From: Acheta domesticus | Lineage: Eukaryota > Arthropoda > Insecta > Orthoptera > Gryllidae | DNA length: 64,000 nt | Direction of reading: 5' to 3' | Assembly (NCBI GenBank): GCA_031308135.1 | Contig: JAHLJT010009419.1 | Span: forward strand, 179,832,739-179,896,738 | Shown: one piece after another, positions 43,274-56,030 of the stretch | How positions within the stretch are numbered: the stretch's first letter is position 1 | Layout of the letters: each line of letters opens with the position of its first letter | Position numbers and translations under genes: made by a program | Notes under the pieces: model-generated | Database searches by the model: none | Told to the model about the DNA's origin: nothing | Seen by the model: the letters and a program-made list of their open reading frames with translations, nothing else

Positions 43274-44273
43274 NNNNNNNNNNNNNNNNNNNNNNNNNNN
43301 NNNNNNNNNNNNNNNNNNNNNNNNNNNNNNNNNNNNNNNNNNNNNNNNNNNNNNNNNNNNNNNNNNNNNNNNNNNNNNNNNNNNNNNNNNNNNNNNNNNN
43401 NNNNNNNNNNNNNNNNNNNNNNNNNNNNNNNNNNNNNNNNNNNNNNNNNNNNNNNNNNNNNNNNNNNNNNNNNNNNNNNNNNNNNNNNNNNNNNNNNNNN
43501 NNNNNNNNNNNNNNNNNNNNNNNNNNNNNNNNNNNNNNNNNNNNNNNNNNNNNNNNNNNNNNNNNNNNNNNNNNNNNNNNNNNNNNNNNNNNNNNNNNNN
43601 NNNNNNNNNNNNNNNNNNNNNNNNNNNNNNNNNNNNNNNNNNNNNNNNNNNNNNNNNNNNNNNNNNNNNNNNNNNNNNNNNNNNNNNNNNNNNNNNNNNN
43701 NNNNNNNNNNNNNNNNNNNNNNNNNNNNNNNNNNNNNNNNNNNNNNNNNNNNNNNNNNNNNNNNNNNNNNNNNNNNNNNNNNNNNNNNNNNNNNNNNNNN
43801 NNNNNNNNNNNNNNNNNNNNNNNNNNNNNNNNNNNNNNNNNNNNNNNNNNNNNNNNNNNNNNNNNNNNNNNNNNNNNNNNNNNNNNNNNNNNNNNNNNNN
43901 NNNNNNNNNNNNNNNNNNNNNNNNNNNNNNNNNNNNNNNNNNNNNNNNNNNNNNNNNNNNNNNNNNNNNNNNNNNNNNNNNNNNNNNNNNNNNNNNNNNN
44001 NNNNNNNNNNNNNNNNNNNNNNNNNNNNNNNNNNNNNNNNNNNNNNNNNNNNNNNNNNNNNNNNNNNNNNNNNNNNNNNNNNNNNNNNNNNNNNNNNNNN
44101 NNNNNNNNNNNNNNNNNNNNNNNNNNNNNNNNNNNNNNNNNNNNNNNNNNNNNNNNNNNNNNNNNNNNNNNNNNNNNNNNNNNNNNNNNNNNNNNNNNNN
44201 NNNNNNNNNNNNNNNNNNNNNNNNNNNNNNNNNNNNNNNNNNNNNNNNNNNNNNNNNNNNNNNNNNNNNNNNN
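43274..44273. other. Assembly gap, exactly 1000 N
   Basis: The run is exactly 1000 Ns, so it is a placeholder of unknown true length. The frame crossing it (43248-44549, minus) is not a protein. Confidence 1.
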
Positions 44274-45190
44274 ATCCATCCCGACTACTGCGTTGTGCCA
44301 GGAGGCCTCAATTTGTCTGAGGTCTCTTCCTCCTTCCTTACGTGACACATAAAGACTAAGTACATCGGCTCGAGGGTGGACGACATGATGCATTGTTGCC
44401 AGTTTTCTGTTTTTTCGATCCGTGTTGCGAATTTCTTGCTCAGTCCAGTCCACTAGTCTGAAACTGTATGCGGCTACAGTCACCACCAATCTACCTATTG
44501 CTGATATTTTATTCTTGGATTTGAGAGCGGACTGCAGGACCAGTCTCACTCTTCTGTAATACTCCCTGCAAACTTCTCTCTTTCATATGTCGTTCGAGAT
44601 GGTCTCACATTCTTCAATTCCCAGATATTTGTAAGTTTTACCTGGCTCAAGATCTTGAATCACAGTATGCGTATGAATTTCAATGTTCCCAGACGTTGAA
44701 AATTTGCCTCTTTTTAAATTGATTTTTGCACACTTGTCAAGACCAAACTTCATGTAAATGTCATTGCTAAAGTCATTCACGGCAGACAGCATTTAGGAGA
44801 GAATCGTTTCATTCTTAGCAAACACTTTAAGATCATCCATGTAAAACAAATGTGATACTGGCCTTTCATCACCATGGAGCTTGTAAACCAAAGTCAGCTT
44901 GCGACAACTGTCTAGAAAGTGGGACCAAACTAATGCAAAACAGCAGAGGGGATAGTGAATCTCCTTGAAAAATACCCCTGTTAATCTGAACACTTCTGGT
45001 TTCTACTGCTTCCTTTCCGCTGTATATTAGTAGTCTGGTACTCCACGACTTCATACTAGCCTTGCAAATTTAATAAGTCTAGGATGAAATTGATAGATCT
45101 CCAGGGTCTTCAAAATACAATCGTGTGGTATTCTATCAAAGGCCTTTTGGTAGTCAATCGAAGCCATGCTCAAATTACTAACCGTGAAGT
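44274..45190 (-). pseudogene. Non-LTR retrotransposon reverse transcriptase, copy 2
   Basis: Duplicate of 14188-15100: DYQKAFDRIPH, GIFQGDSLSPLL, FYMDDLKVFAK and YKYLGIEECETISNDI are all present. It has the same stop after ETILS and extra one-base shifts (near 44586 and 44886) relative to copy 1. The 3' part (copy 1 13566-14187) is lost in the gap. Confidence 0.85.
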
Positions 45191-45295
45191 GTGAGACACA
45201 AAAAGTCGTGGAGAGACAAACCACTTCACGGACAATATCTAAAAAGAGATGGACAAGGTGCAGATCAATAAAAATCAATCATTTATGTGTCTCAA

Positions 45296-45820
45296 AAGGG
45301 GAAGAATGAAGCCAGAATCGGAAGCAGTTCTAGTAGCCGTTTGAGATCACGCGTTGAGAACACGACATTATGATAAACCCGTTCTCAAAATTTCCCAAGA
45401 TGACAAAAGCCGCATTTGCCAGGAGGAAGTAGAAATCATTGATCATATTGTCTCAGCTTTTCCAATTCTAGCAAAGACCGAATACTTAAAAAGACACGAC
45501 AGGGTGTGTAGCTACCTCCACTGGCAGATCTGTACCGCCCTCGAAGTTTCCAAACACATGCCCCAAGTGGTACGAACACTCACCAAAACCGGTGACGTCT
45601 GTTGGATTGTGTACGATATTGTACGACCAACAAATTTCAAATTCAAACCGATCGCACGATAGCGGCCAAAATAAAACCGGATATGGTTATCCGGGATTTG
45701 GAGAAAAAATCGTGTTTACTTGTCGATGTTGCTGTACCTTGCGATCAAAACGTCGTTACCAAGGAGGCAGAGAAACGTCTTAAATACAAGCGTTTGGAAA
45801 GCGAGATCAACCGAATGTGG
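45296..45820 (+). pseudogene. Non-LTR retrotransposon C-terminal fragment, copy 2
   Basis: Duplicate of 15205-15735 with a longer open stretch: HALRTRHYDKPVLKISQDDK..., SYLHWQICTALEVSKHMPQ, then MVIRDLEKKSCLLVDVAVPC and RLKYKRLESEINRMWG. At three places this copy has a base that copy 1 lacks, restoring frame. Either copy 1 decayed there or its homopolymers were miscalled. Confidence 0.8.
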
Positions 45821-45899
45821 GGCTACTACTATACTACTACTACTAATACTACTACTACTATCTACTATATACTACTACTAGCTATACTACTAATTAATA

Positions 45900-47465
45900 T
45901 TTTATTATTTTATTATTTATTTATTTAATTGCTGGAGTGGAAAGTAAGTGTAAGAAACACATTCCAGTGTGATTAGGTGAAGTACAAGATAACTTGCGCA
46001 GTGAAATTATACAGTCGTTTGGAAAGATGTTTTATTGTAGGTTTAATTAACGTAAAGTTAAAATATTCTGCCGAATTCCCACGCGGACTTGCATAATTAT
46101 TTATGATTGATCACTCTAATCTACATCTCTAATTTCCATTGTGCGCAGAAATTTAAAAAAACACTATGCAGTTCCAACCGTGTAAGTGATATACAATTTC
46201 GTTGATACCCAGGAGCTCGGTAAAAAAAGAAACCTGTTTCAGTTTTCAGTGAAAAATTCAAATTGTTCATTATGTTATTCCTCCTAGCTTCATACTGACC
46301 GAATTACCGTACTTAGTACGTCGCTGCTCACAGCTCAGCTGATTTTATGCCACAGCAAGGCTCCAAGGAAGAGGCGATCCGCCATGTTTACTACCCACAT
46401 GTTGCATTATAGAACAGTAACTTTTCTTAGTCTTGATTTGCAAAGAACTGAAGTGCTTTGTATTGAAATGATCCTGATGAATTGAGACCGGAAAATATGT
46501 AGTATTAAACGTCAAAATATGTACATATATATGTAATGAAAACAGTAAGAATATGTATTAAATATGTAAAATTCGAATTCATATGTAATATAAAATTCTC
46601 TAATTAAAAACCATTTACTCAGCAACAAATTACATTTAGAAAATTTGTCCACTCTACATCATTTAACTTTCTCGTTAGTAGTACAAGCTTCATCTATTGT
46701 AATCCAGGACCGTCGTTTAGCAGCCGGACTAATCGCAATAGAAACCATCGCACAAACTAGTGAGAACTACGACCAGCAAACATACACTGTAGGATCTTCA
46801 TTGAAGTGTTTCTCATCGGCGATCGCAACCTTTTTTTTCGGAAATTAAGGTTACAGATCACAAAACGCGATGTCAATGATATTTTGGACACCTAGACTTC
46901 CCCAATAAGTAAGAAAAATGCTAATTAAAAAAAACAACATCTTTTCACAAAAAAATATGAAATTAAATTGAAGAAAATTAATAAAATAAGAAAATATATT
47001 GTGAAAATTGCAAAATATATAAATATGCAATATAGTACTAAATATGTAAAAATACGAAACGAGAAAATTCGTTATTGTGTTAGGAGGGCTATGATTCCCA
47101 AGATTACAATTTTGAGAACGGTAAGTCGAACGACAAATAATATGTAATTACATAAAAATCCTGTCTCTACTGAAGAATATCTTTAATTATTTTTTTTAAT
47201 TTAGTCTTTCCCACGTTGCACATGACATTTGAAAAAATTCTTGCAACTAGATCCTGAAATATTCATTAATTTAATTAATTAATATTCATTTCACTTCATT
47301 AATTTATTTCCATATAATTGAAATCTTTGTTATCAATGTTAATATTTATATTTATGTAATTAATTTGCCCTGCTCTGCTGATGTCCTTACTTTATATTCA
47401 AAGATTGTATTTACATTACCTTTAATATTTTCTTACTCGTTGGTATCAACATACGACGTACTACT
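45900..47465. other. AT-rich intergenic DNA, copy 2, no gene
   Basis: Matches 15780-17345. No gene recognised. Confidence 0.5.
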
Positions 47466-47885
47466 TCTATCAGGGCTGTCAAAGGAGCACGTACGTGCTC
47501 GGAGCGCGATTGCTCTCTGCTAGGGTATGCAGTGCCCGCGGCGATGGAAGTCCACGCTTCGATTTCTCAGGGATGCACAGTGGGTGCTCATGGCGGGACG
47601 CAAGAAGACATAAAAAGTTTGAGTCCGAGTAAGCTCTTGTTTTCTTGTGCAGTGATCGCGGAGGTGATGCACTTTGTTTAATATGCAGAAAGTATTTAAT
47701 AATAAAAAATAGTAATGTTAAAAGTAGTGTGTCCTTCCATGGAGATAACGAAAATGTTTGTAAAGACGCGATCGGATGTTCTTACAGTCTTTTTATGTAT
47801 TTTTAGGAAATGTTTGATGAATGCAATTTTTTTTGTTATTTAAGGCCGCATCAACTACTCGCAACCACTATTGGATTTAACGTTA

Positions 47886-48032
47886 TGGTATGAGGATGAC
47901 ACGAAATGGGGATGATAGATGGTGAAAGGACGAACACGTACAACTATGCCCGAGGCGGTACTCGAACCCGCGACCCCGCAGTCCGAGATCACTACGGCAC
48001 TATTGGCCTAGCTAATCTCGGCCACGGGGCCG
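47886..48032 (-). mobile_element. tRNA-derived SINE, copy 2 of member 2
   Basis: Almost identical to 17762-17912, with the same B-box-like CGCGGGTTCGAGTACCGCC on the minus strand. Confidence 0.7.
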
Positions 48033-48319
48033 ACATAAATTGAATTTTGTATTAGGTTTTTTAAATTAGGTATTTTGTAAAATTTCGGTAAATTGTATCA
48101 GGTGTTTTAAAATTAGTGTATTTTAATATTACATAATATATCCGATTTTACATACTTATTACATATTCTCACTGTTGTCGTCAGATATTTATGAACTGTT
48201 TTGACGTTTCATACTTCGTATTTTTCCGGCCTCTATTCATCATTACTCTATAAATTTTGAAGTGTTTTTATTGTGTTAATTTTCACATGAAAGATATGCA
48301 CATCATATTTCTTTAAATG

Positions 48320-48361
<42 letters not shown>

Positions 48362-49130
48362 CTTATCTTCATCTATATATATTTTACTGTATATATTTTG
48401 GTTTATATTATATATTTTATATAGGTTTATATTTATATATGTTCTTAAAAATATTAATTTGAGTTATTTATAATTAGTGTTACAAGTTCTCATATATTGA
48501 AACGCGCGTTAATGTTTCCGTGGTGTAGTGATCTATGGTTGTATAGCTGCAGTTTCTGTTTACATATGAATTTCCATTAAAACTTTGTAAAATGTATTAA
48601 ATATCTCTATATGATATACCCGTCTGATTCATCCAACTCGCTGCATTGGCACGAAATTTTCTCACCCCTGCTTCCAACCTGTGACACGGGTGACTTCACT
48701 AAGTTGATATCTCCGCGTGCCCCAAACTTTTGCAAAGGTCATTCGCGTGCTCGTTCGTCTGACGGCACTGACCTATATCTTACCTTGTCGTGTGCAGACG
48801 GACTATCTGCACAGGTCAGCGATTCTGAAAGTTCTGATAAATTTAACATTTCTTTTATTGATGGCAATTAACTACAAATTACACAGGCCAACGACCAAAA
48901 AACTTTTTGTGTGCGTTCACGTAATTCTTATCATTTTAAGTGTGCTAATTCTAAAAATAACATTCAAAATCGTATGTCATATCACCCACCATTTGTTCAC
49001 ATTTTAACGTTTTCTCTGTATAGCTAGGTAAATGCAGCTATGAATATATAGAAATGTATGAGGTGCAGGAAGTAAGAATGAGAAAGTATTAGGACGACAA
49101 AGAGGGTAGTATACTCTTTGGTAAAATATT
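48033..49130. other. AT-rich intergenic DNA with TA microsatellite, copy 2
   Basis: Matches 17913-19025. The (TA)n tract at 48325-48358 differs in length from copy 1. The 86-codon frame at 48611-48871 is retained. Confidence 0.5.
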
Positions 49131-51120
49131 GGTTGAACCAGGGTTTAGGGTGGCACGGTTCCTTTGGTTCACTGATCCGGTTCACTAGAGAGGAATCGAC
49201 TCAATGAACCGAATCCTTGTTTACTATTCGCGTTCAACATGGTAACGTAATAAATGTACTCTTTACTACTTAAACGTAAATTCTTTACTACTTAAACCGC
49301 ACATTTTTTGTAATTAAAAAGAGCCACTCGTCTATTTAGTTAACTAAATGCTACTTATTAAATTTTTAAATGCTCTATAAGCCACAGAATATAAATGGCA
49401 AAAGTATAACTCACGTATTCGTTGGAATTATTTTATTTTTTTTAATTAAATCTTGTAAAAGACATAACAATTCAATTTTAACAAACATGCGAACAAATAA
49501 CAATAATAAATTGAGAACATCTTGTAATATCTGGAACAAAAAATGTAATTTTAAAATTTTACAAATAAATAGTAACAACTCACTTATTAATGCGATTTAA
49601 AATTAATAAATGGGTGTTAAATAACAATAAAAAACTGAAGAAACTATGATGTTAACGCAATAAATATAATTATTTAAAATAAATTCTATTTCACAAACTC
49701 ATATTACTTAAACTTTTGTTATTGGGGGACCAAACCCCCCATTTTAACTCTTCAAAACATGTCAAGACAGTAAATTTCGTTATGTTAACACCATATATAG
49801 AAATATTTAAAATAAATTCTATTTTACAAACACATGCTACTTTTAACCTTTTGTTATTGGGGGAATATCGCCCCCCAAACCCCCCATTTTAATACTAATA
49901 AACCAACTCGTCTGTTTTTTAAACCAATTCTACTTAATATGTTAAAGAAAGCAATATTTTAAAAGAAAAAAATCCACTCACATATTCGTTGAAATTATAC
50001 AATTTTAATTGCATTACCATTACCATAGTAATACTGAAAATTAGTGTAGTGTCTCTGCACGAATTACACCCTTATAACACGAAAAAATGTCAAGCTTGTT
50101 TCTGAAAAAATACGTACTTTTATGAAGTGAAGATTAAAAAATTAATAAGAAATAAAAAAATAACTTGTTAAGCTAATAAAATAAATATTTAAAATCAATT
50201 TTATTTCACAAACACATGCTACTTACATGTTTATTATCACCTTTCAAATCCTCCATTTTAATACTAAAAAACAACTCGTCTATTTTTAAAGCAAATACTT
50301 CATAATATGTTAAAGAAATCATAAATAAATCCTGTATTTACACCTTCCATCACGGTAGACACACAAAATCTATTAAAAGATGTCTTGAAATACGAAAAAA
50401 ACACGACCACACATGCTTCGCGTAATTGAATTGCATTCAAAAGTAAATAATTTTGTTGTTACAGAAACAACTGAATATGATATTACGAGAAGGCTTTTTT
50501 AAAATCTAAAATCATTTCTATACTAATATTTGAGTTCAAGCAGCAAGCAAAGCAGCATAGAAACAAGTTTTATTTTTTAAGAAAAGTGTTGTGAAGAGTA
50601 ATTTTCAATGTGAAGTGATATTTGAGAAGTGTCGTGATGAAGAAGAAATTGTTCGTAAATTTGAAATGTATATCTTCATATGGCTTTGACGCATGGTCAT
50701 TTCGTGTATATTTATGCTTGACCCGTCAAAGCTAGTCAATGCCAACATAATTTTTCGCCAGCTCTGAAGCGAACCGTAAGTGAACCGTGGTGGGTGATTC
50801 ACGAGAGTAAATGAATCACAAAAGGAACCACAGGAACCGTGCCACCCTAAACCCTGGTTCAACCATAGAGGAGAGATACAACCAGAGTGCTCGTGAGCCC
50901 TACTGCGCAGGTTTCAACATGAGGTGGTCGTAAGCCACGTGACTTTGGGACACCGGCAGCTCGTGCTGTATGGTGCTGTATGTAGCTTTTCGTGTTGTTT
51001 GCTGTTTGTGGTGCTACATCGTAATTATTTTGGGACGTTGTGGATATTTGTTCACTGCTTACGATCCAAAATTCTTTTTCTTTTCAGGAAGTGCAATAAT
51101 AATTTAACTTTGCGAATTGT

Positions 51121-51729
51121 GTTCCACAGGATGAAACAACTGTTAAATGTCAGTTCACGCCAGTATGCAAGTGTGCCACAAGTAAATGATCCTGAACTGG
51201 GCAGTGAGGTACGAACTGACATATGTACTTGCCATCAGTACACAATCGTGAAACTAGATTGTCTCCCTATGTTGTAGACATTGTAACTTATATTGGGGGA
51301 TTTTTAGTTACAAAGTTTCAAAAGTCTCTTGCTTATGTGGACTGTAAGCTAGTTCTTTGCCGGACTGATACTGATGAAGGATCATATTCCTTCATCCAGA
51401 GGAAAGATAATTATGGACTGAAATACCCTTCTGCAGAAATTATAAAAATCTGCAAAAGCGCAGAGGCAGAAGTAAGAATACTTCAAGGAAGAGTTGACAT
51501 TTTTAAAAAGGCAGCATGTAGTACAACTGTAAATAGATGTCTGCGAGAATTTGTGAATAGTTCTGTTTTTAGTAATTTAACATATTATATTATTGGTCAA
51601 GAGGCCATAATGAATCACAGGATGTATTTAATAAAGGCAATATTGTTTAAACATATTGACATAAGATTAAAACATATAGGAAGAGAGCACATCCAAATTT
51701 ACCAAAAAAAAATAGTATGCATCAGTTAA
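51121..51729 (+). CDS. P/THAP9-type transposase, C-terminal portion
   Basis: The open frame at 51223-51729 (168 codons) reads YVVDIVTYIGGFLVTKFQKS, with Cys pairs (DCKLVLC), then KDNYGLKYPSAEIIKICKSA, EAEVRIL, and ends IDIRLKHIGREHIQIYQKKI. In P-element and THAP9 transposases the Y..G.....K, C..C, K..GGL..PS..V..I...E and terminal ..LR..H..K blocks have this order in the C-terminal domain. A preceding frame (50924-51277, ..RQYASVPQVNDPELGSEVR) may be an upstream exon or remnant in another frame. The THAP zinc finger and the RNase H-like catalytic core are missing, so it should not catalyse transposition. It could be a truncated, repressor-like product if expressed. Start codon uncertain. Confidence 0.7.
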
Positions 51730-52680
51730 CAAGAAAATGATTTTATTTTGAGGGCATTAATCCTATGTGTATTTACTGGTGTAAGTTGTGTTTATAGTAT
51801 GTTAGTGTTAGTAATTTGTATGAATGTAGTTGATTTTTATTAGTAAATTCTTTGAAAAAATATGTATTTCTGCTTCCAGGTCAAAGATCCTCATTTCGAT
51901 CAGGTTTTTGTCCAGTTTTCCTGAATCCATTGAGCAAATGCTAAGAATGACCCCTTTTGGACATAAATGTAGCTTCACTACGCCCACGTTTTCTTGAGCT
52001 TACTTGCTAGTAGTGGTAGGAGTAAAGCCAGTGGCATGTTACTGTTGTTAGTAATACAATGAAAAAATAAAACATGCAGTTTGTTTATCAATGCAAATAG
52101 ATTTTATATAACCTTGGGAGGGAAAATGTCTAATGTTATAGTTAAAATACTGGGAAGAGCTTTGAAGCTCAAGAAAATGAGTGAAGATGGAACTTTTCCC
52201 CCATATATCACATACAGTTTTAGTGTTTTGACTAAATGAATCAAAATATAAATCAAAGGTAAAAGCCTTTTTCCCTCTATAAATCTTTGAAATACCTTTT
52301 TGATAACTTGCTATTATAAATGACACTGATGGTGAATCTTCAATAGTAGAATGTCTAACATTGAGTAATAGAAATTTGGATTAATGCATCCCATGGAGTC
52401 AATTTATTTTATAAATATATTTTATTTATAGACATATGTAATTGTACTTGTAAAACATGTTTAGTGGAGTATGCTGTTGAAAGTGTCAAGTTGGACAAAA
52501 ATCGGAATTTTCATGTACTTGAGCAAATATAGCAGAAAAACTTAATTCACTTTTCTGCTAAAAGCAACATTTTTAGGGTTGCTTAATAAATGAGAAAATA
52601 ACGCTGGAATGAAACATCTTAAGTACGTATAAAAATAAATCGTTTAATGCGAGACGGGTGTTCTTGTAATGCCAGCTAGC
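51730..52680. other. Non-coding 3' part of the P-superfamily element
   Basis: AT-rich DNA between the transposase remnant and the right inverted repeats. The minus frame at 52048-52326 shows no recognisable domain. Confidence 0.5.
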
Positions 52681-52971
52681 TGTCCCAAAGTCACGTGACA
52701 CTGGCACGAGAGATGTTGATACCCGGACGGCCTTCTGCGCAGCTCGGTGCGCCACTCTAGTATATCTCTCCTCTATGGGTTCAACCAAAATATTTAACAA
52801 GCAGTACCGTGTTTGTTTTATTAGATGCTCACGTGTTTGCATTTTTTTATCAAGATAAGACGCCAGTTTAGCAGTTAGTGTTCATTTACAGCTAGTCATG
52901 GTTGTAAGAACAGTCCTGACAATATTTTTTTATATTTGTGGCGAATTTGTGATTAAAAAACACCATCAAAC

Positions 52972-54110
52972 ATTCACCTCAGTTCATGCGTGCAGGAGAA
53001 GAGATAAGCAATTTGCTCATTTTTCAAACAAGAACAGGATTTAGTATATTTCTCTAATACTGCTGGTCTGGTGAATGAATTCAATACAAAAAAATGAAGG
53101 CTGTTTATCGATGCCTCTAAAACTAGTGTAAAAGCAATTCTATTAAACAGTGGTAACATCTCCGTACTTATTGGTAACGTAACATCTCCGTATACATAAA
53201 ACCAGTTGCTTATTCTGAAGGAAAATTACGAAAACGTCTGTAGTTTTAGAGAAAATAAACCACTCCCCTCAATGACGGATGATATGTGATGACAAAAATA
53301 ACACGCATGCTTCTTGGTCAGTGGTTTCACTAAATTCCCATGTTTACTATTTGAATGGAATAGTATGGCACGAGATCAGCATTGGTCTAGAAAAAAAAGG
53401 CCTGTAAGAAAATCTATAAAGCCAAGGGAAAAGAACATTCTACGGAAACATCTGGTAGATCAACACAAGATTCTGCTGCCCACCCTGGCACATAAAATTA
53501 GCCATTATAAAACAATTTTTGAAGGCCTTACCTAAGATGGGCAGTGTTTCAACTACCTTTGAGAAAATGTTATGCAATTGTCTGAAGCAAAATTATTAAA
53601 AGACGGTATCTTCATTCACCCTTATACGAAAAGTGATGTTTGATCCCCAATTTGAACTACATGAATGACAGTAAATGAAAAAAGAAGCGTGAATTGCTTT
53701 AAACACATTGTAAATTAGTTCCTGGCCAACAAAAAAACCCAGACAATCAAGCAATTGTTGCCAATAAGCTGGATGGTTTTAAGAAATTCAGATGTTTAAT
53801 GAGTCTCAAGATTCAAGTTTTTAAACATTTACAACTCTTTCCCGACAATTTAGATGATGTAAGTGAAGAACAAGGTGAGCGTTTTCATCAAGATCTGAAA
53901 GTAATGAAAAAACGGTATGAGGGACGCTGGAACACTAACATGATGGAAGATTATTGTTAGTCACTTCACCGAGAGAGTCAGCAAACGGCGCAGAGGAGAA
54001 AAAGGTATATCAGGGGCTTTAAAGAAAAGAAACAAAGAAAGTATTCGTCAATGGACACGTAAAGCCTTTGTAAAATGTCATGTTAAAAATATAAAGCCAT
54101 CTTCTTTGTT
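52972..54110 (+). pseudogene. Decayed multicopy-family ORF, copy 2
   Basis: Duplicate of 20945-22090 with the same order of blocks: RLFIDASKTSVKAILLNSGN, FTKFPCLLFEWNS (Cys to Phe here), LRKHLVDQHKILLPTLAHKI, EEQGERFHQDLKVMKKRYEG. At 53480 it keeps frame one block longer than copy 1 (..ISHYKTIFEGLT). Stops are mostly shared. Confidence 0.6.
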
Positions 54111-54382
54111 TAAAAAAAGTTCTGTTGGTATTTTAGAACTCGTTTATTTTCATTTTATTTGCTTATATAGCCATATCTTAATAGATCAAATTGTGACTAA
54201 ACTGCAGGTGATGGAAACAAATAGAGTTCAGACGCGGATTCAGCGCCCAAAAAAACTATAAAAATTAGCTATCAAGATTTAAAAAGTTTTTTGAATTTTT
54301 GTTGGTCAGTGATATCAAACTTCTTTCAAATAATACACAAAATATTTATTCATAAATAAAACCTTAACAATTCTTAACCCGG

Positions 54383-55281
54383 AGAGGTGGCGCGGGGTCC
54401 CTTGTGATCCCACGTATCTTTGCTTAGCTGCAATTGCCTAATTTTGCGAATCAGAAACTTTACATTTCACACACCTTTCACCACATTCTCCAGCTTTCGT
54501 TTGAAAAATATAGCACTTCGCGACAGCGCGAGGGGTTCCTGGAAGAGCGATAACAGTCGAGCCGTCGCGCAAAATGATCTGTCTGACCCCGCGCCACCAC
54601 TTCCGTCGGCAGTGCGAAGAGCTTGCAGCAGTGCTTCAGTCGTGCCGGTACCATTATAGAATGTGTCAGCGTGAAGTGTATTGTTTATTTATTTGACATT
54701 ATGAATAATTTGAGGAAAACATAACTTTTTGTGCTCAATGCAGAAAACAAGTTTGGAAAGATTATTTCGATGTTTTGTATAAACAATGTAGAGTAATAGT
54801 AATAGAGAAGAGTAATAAATTGTTGACATGCAACATGCTCCTTTCCAAATTTTAGATGCAATAATTCATTTATAAATATTTGTCACACCATTACAAACAT
54901 CTTAAATTTCGTACTTTTTCTAAGTTGTGTCGTTTGACTTAGAACCATTTTCAATTAATTGTTTACTTATTTTTGTGTGGGACAATGTTAGAAAATGAAA
55001 TTTATTGAATTTTCTTTTACCTTTGTGATTGAAATATTCAGGAAAATGTAAATGGGGTCACTATATAAAATTAAAGATAAATGATAATTTTGTCCTTTTA
55101 ATTTTTCAATTCCTCATTTGTATGTTTGTTTATAATAGTGCATTATGTTAATACTACCTTATAAATGATTGATCATTATTAAAATAAGTAATTTCATACT
55201 TATTTGTTGTTAAATATAATAAAGAAAGATTATTATAAAGAAATAACTTAAAGGGGTCAGAAAGGACCCTGCGTCCCCTCT
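54383..55281. mobile_element. TIR element, copy 2, without the foldback insertion
   Basis: Same element as 22350-23483 (left AGAGGTGGCGCGGGGTCC, right GGACCCTGCGTCCCCTCT). It has the single TGAGGAAAACAT at 54711-54722, the empty site of the foldback element. Confidence 0.6.
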
Positions 55282-55735
55282 AACGTAACTCCGGCAACCG
55301 CCATCTCTCCAGTGTTAATGAGCTCATTATGGTGCTATTGTTTTGATATTCACCCTTTCCATACAACTTAAATTTCGTGGCTTACGTAAAATCTTGGCGG
55401 GCATTGGAAGATTGCTCGGCCGAATTCCGAATAAAGAAGTTCAACGTCCACAACGTATTCACTCTTCGTTTGCCGCATTGATGTATGTACTGTCGCCCTA
55501 CTTAACGTGATATAACCCAATGTCAGTTATTAACTTAAAAATGTCAACCGTAATTTTTCCAAGGTATTCCCGGTTCGTCGAATAACTACTAAATTTTTAT
55601 TACGCGTACGCAAAACTTCCTTGTACTTACCCTGGGGTGGGCTCCTCGCCGCAACTTCCTAATATTCAGGAAAAATTTCTAATATTCAAGAAATCGAAAA
55701 TCTTCCTCATTCTAGTAATATTCGCTGATATGTAG

Positions 55736-55961
55736 TGCGATTTTTCTAACTCTGTCGCTCAAGCCTCTAAGGCCACGATGGAATATCACACGGCATTTCG
55801 CGTCCTTTCTCCATCGTGCCTCTAGAAGGCGCATGATCGCAAGAACTGCTTGATACAGTCGCGTTCATGCGATATCTGGCGGCACGACTGAGAACGTCGC
55901 GAATACTGTGACATATTCCATCGTGAAGATGGGCCTTGAGGGGTAAGTTAGAAAAATCGCA
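55736..55961. mobile_element. MITE, family B, complete member
   Basis: 226 bp from TGCGATTTTTCTAACTCTGT to the inverse AAGTTAGAAAAATCGCA. The core is GATGGAATATCACACGGCAT, with TGCTTGATACAGTCGCG in the centre. It proves that the copy-1 counterpart at 23985-24110 is truncated. Confidence 0.85.
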
Positions 55962-56030
55962 GAATAAGTCCGGTTTGTAATTCAATTAACAATTAAATAA
56001 CATCAACATTATTCAAAATCCTACTGTTAC

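Larger units (their letters stand above)
50864..52777 (+). mobile_element. P-superfamily DNA transposon, 1914 bp (copy 2 only)
   Basis: It begins CATAGAGGAGAGATA and ends with the exact inverse TATCTCTCCTCTATG, and is flanked by the 8 bp direct repeat GGTTCAAC (50856-50863 and 52778-52785). Copy 1 has the single unoccupied site (20749-20756). A second 17 bp inverted pair lies inside (CACGTGACTTTGGGACA at 50936-50952, inverse at 52681-52697), as in P elements, which have internal inverted repeats. CA-starting termini, 8 bp duplication and a transposase C-terminus of the P/THAP9 type agree. The transposase is shortened, so the element is probably nonautonomous, though young. Confidence 0.93.
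49131..52786. mobile_element. TIR element, copy 2, interrupted by a P-superfamily insertion
   Basis: Same element as 19026-20757 with the same AAAATATT flanks (49123-49130 and 52787-52794). The P-superfamily element sits in its right terminal repeat, so the last 9 bases (GGTTCAACC) are displaced to 52778-52786. Confidence 0.85.

Noticed and set aside
43248..44549. 433-codon open frame on the minus strand
   Set aside because: It crosses the run of 1000 Ns. Only the RT relic at its N-terminal side is real sequence.
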